Shown here in pieces: positions 33,360 to 34,001 of a stretch of DNA of 34,001 nucleotides. Under the pieces are notes generated by a model. It was not told where the DNA came from and searched no databases. It saw only the letters and a list, made by a program, of their open reading frames with translations. Each line of letters opens with the position of its first letter. Position 1 is the first letter of the stretch. The position numbers were made by a program, and so were the translations under genes. Where the stretch lies: contig PLOH01000106.1 in NCBI GenBank assembly GCA_003142955.1, positions 1 to 34,001 of the forward strand, in the 5' to 3' direction. The stretch is from Opitutia bacterium (GTDB lineage Bacteria; Verrucomicrobiota; Verrucomicrobiia; Opitutales; Opitutaceae).

Positions 33360-34001
33360 TCAGCGTTCCAGCACGAGCACGTTCAAGAATAGGCAGAATC
33401 CAGCCAGAGATAAAAAGAAGATGACATCCTTGGGATCAATGATGCCCTTCACAAAACCGTCAAAGTGGCTCTTGAAGCTGAAGTTCGAGACCAAATCGAC
33501 CAGCCACGCGGGCAGCGCCAGATAACCGCCAAGAAAATCGGTGAAGATGCTCCAGCCGAGCAGCACCAGGACAAAACAGATGAAGACGCTGACGACGAAG
33601 CTGATGACCTGGTTCTTGGTAAACGCCGACGTCAGCGAGCAGATCCCGAGGTAGGCGCCGGCCATCAACAGGCAGCCCAGGTAGCTCGAGACGATGACCC
33701 CCCAGTCCGGGTCGCCGAGATAAGCCACCGTCAGCACCATCGGGAAACTCAGCAGGATGGCCAGGCAAAGAAATGCCCATGAGGCCAGGAACTTGGCGAG
33801 CACCGCCTCCAGGGTCGTGACCGGCAGGGTGAACAACAATTCGATGGTGCCGGCGCGCTTTTCTTCCGACCAGAGCCGCATGCCGACCGCCGGGACAAAC
33901 GCGATGAAGAGCCAGGGCAAGAACGCGAAGTAGCTTTCGAGACTGGCCATGTTGGCATTGAAGAAGCCGCCCAGAAAGAAGGCGCATCCGACCGATGCCA
34001 T
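33360..34001 (-). CDS. GldF-like ABC-2 type permease, partial at window edge
   Basis: This is the C-terminal 213 residues of a membrane permease with about five helices. FFLGGFFNANMASLESYFAFLPWLFIAFVPAVGMRLWSEEKRAGTIELLFTLPV is the conserved core of GldF/ABC-2 permeases. The usual N-terminal cytoplasmic start and first helix are missing, so the gene almost surely continues beyond position 34001; the Met there is probably internal. It precedes the GldG-like gene by 32 bp. An ATP-binding partner (GldA type) is expected upstream, outside the window. Confidence 0.9.
   Translation of the reverse strand: MASVGCAFFLGGFFNANMASLESYFAFLPWLFIAFVPAVGMRLWSEEKRAGTIELLFTLPVTTLEAVLAKFLASWAFLCLAILLSFPMVLTVAYLGDPDWGVIVSSYLGCLLMAGAYLGICSLTSAFTKNQVISFVVSVFICFVLVLLGWSIFTDFLGGYLALPAWLVDLVSNFSFKSHFDGFVKGIIDPKDVIFFLSLAGFCLFLNVLVLER

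Noticed and set aside
32425-33525. A 366-codon open frame on the plus strand
   Set aside because: It is antisense to the GldG-like and GldF-like genes and has shadow-type composition.

Overview
The window is a GC-rich stretch of bacterial chromosome, mostly housekeeping genes packed on both strands. The mix points to Verrucomicrobiota, most likely an Opitutus-like lineage: an SUI1/eIF1-like factor, a GldF/GldG/DUF4340 ABC cluster, an ExeA/GspB-like pair, a eukaryote-like UDP-sugar pyrophosphorylase, and start codons with almost no Shine-Dalgarno motif. This placement is inferred from gene content; no rRNA, tRNA or CRISPR array was seen.

Layout. 77-1789 (minus): a calcineurin-like phosphatase and a YhaM-like OB-fold/HD nuclease, divergent from a small unknown gene (1961-2536). 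2570-5118 (minus): a 586-residue unknown protein and hisF. 5119-5639: a 0.5 kb intergenic region with a MITE-like repeat, then gltX. 7224-9110 (minus): a lower-GC island with an XcyI-type restriction-modification pair, whose methyltransferase is frameshifted. 9299-11037: gpsA and, convergently, thrH. 11062-12765 (minus): an ExeA-type ATPase and a GspB-like membrane partner, divergent from an ftsB-like gene, a UDP-sugar pyrophosphorylase, a phosphohexomutase and a 670-residue unknown protein (12974-19100). 19206-20906: the sulfite reductase haemoprotein. 21140-21867 (minus): a frameshifted response regulator with a degenerate Hpt-like tail, divergent from an Lrp/AsnC regulator and a class I aminotransferase. 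23840-25267: the GTPase der. 25309-26298 (minus): an SDR epimerase. 26649-27736: a membrane-anchored coiled-coil protein and the SUI1 protein. 27806-28684 (minus): metF, divergent from a membrane acyltransferase-like protein. 30163-34001 (minus): DUF4340, GldG-like and GldF-like proteins, the last cut by the window edge.

How the genes fit together. The pyrophosphorylase and mutase make and activate hexose phosphates for envelope or storage sugars, next to a divisome component. The Lrp gene probably controls the aminotransferase that follows it. MetF, CysI, HisF and GpsA are stand-alone biosynthetic genes. The accessory content is the restriction-modification island and a set of intergenic repeats: REP/REPIN-type palindromes and a roughly 180-200 bp element with inverted ends. 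Two single-base frameshifts in 34 kb mean that either gene decay or assembly error must be considered. I did not find a clearly new multi-gene system. The best leads are the restriction-modification locus, the repeat family, the Hpt-like domain lacking its histidine, and the 670-residue unknown protein.
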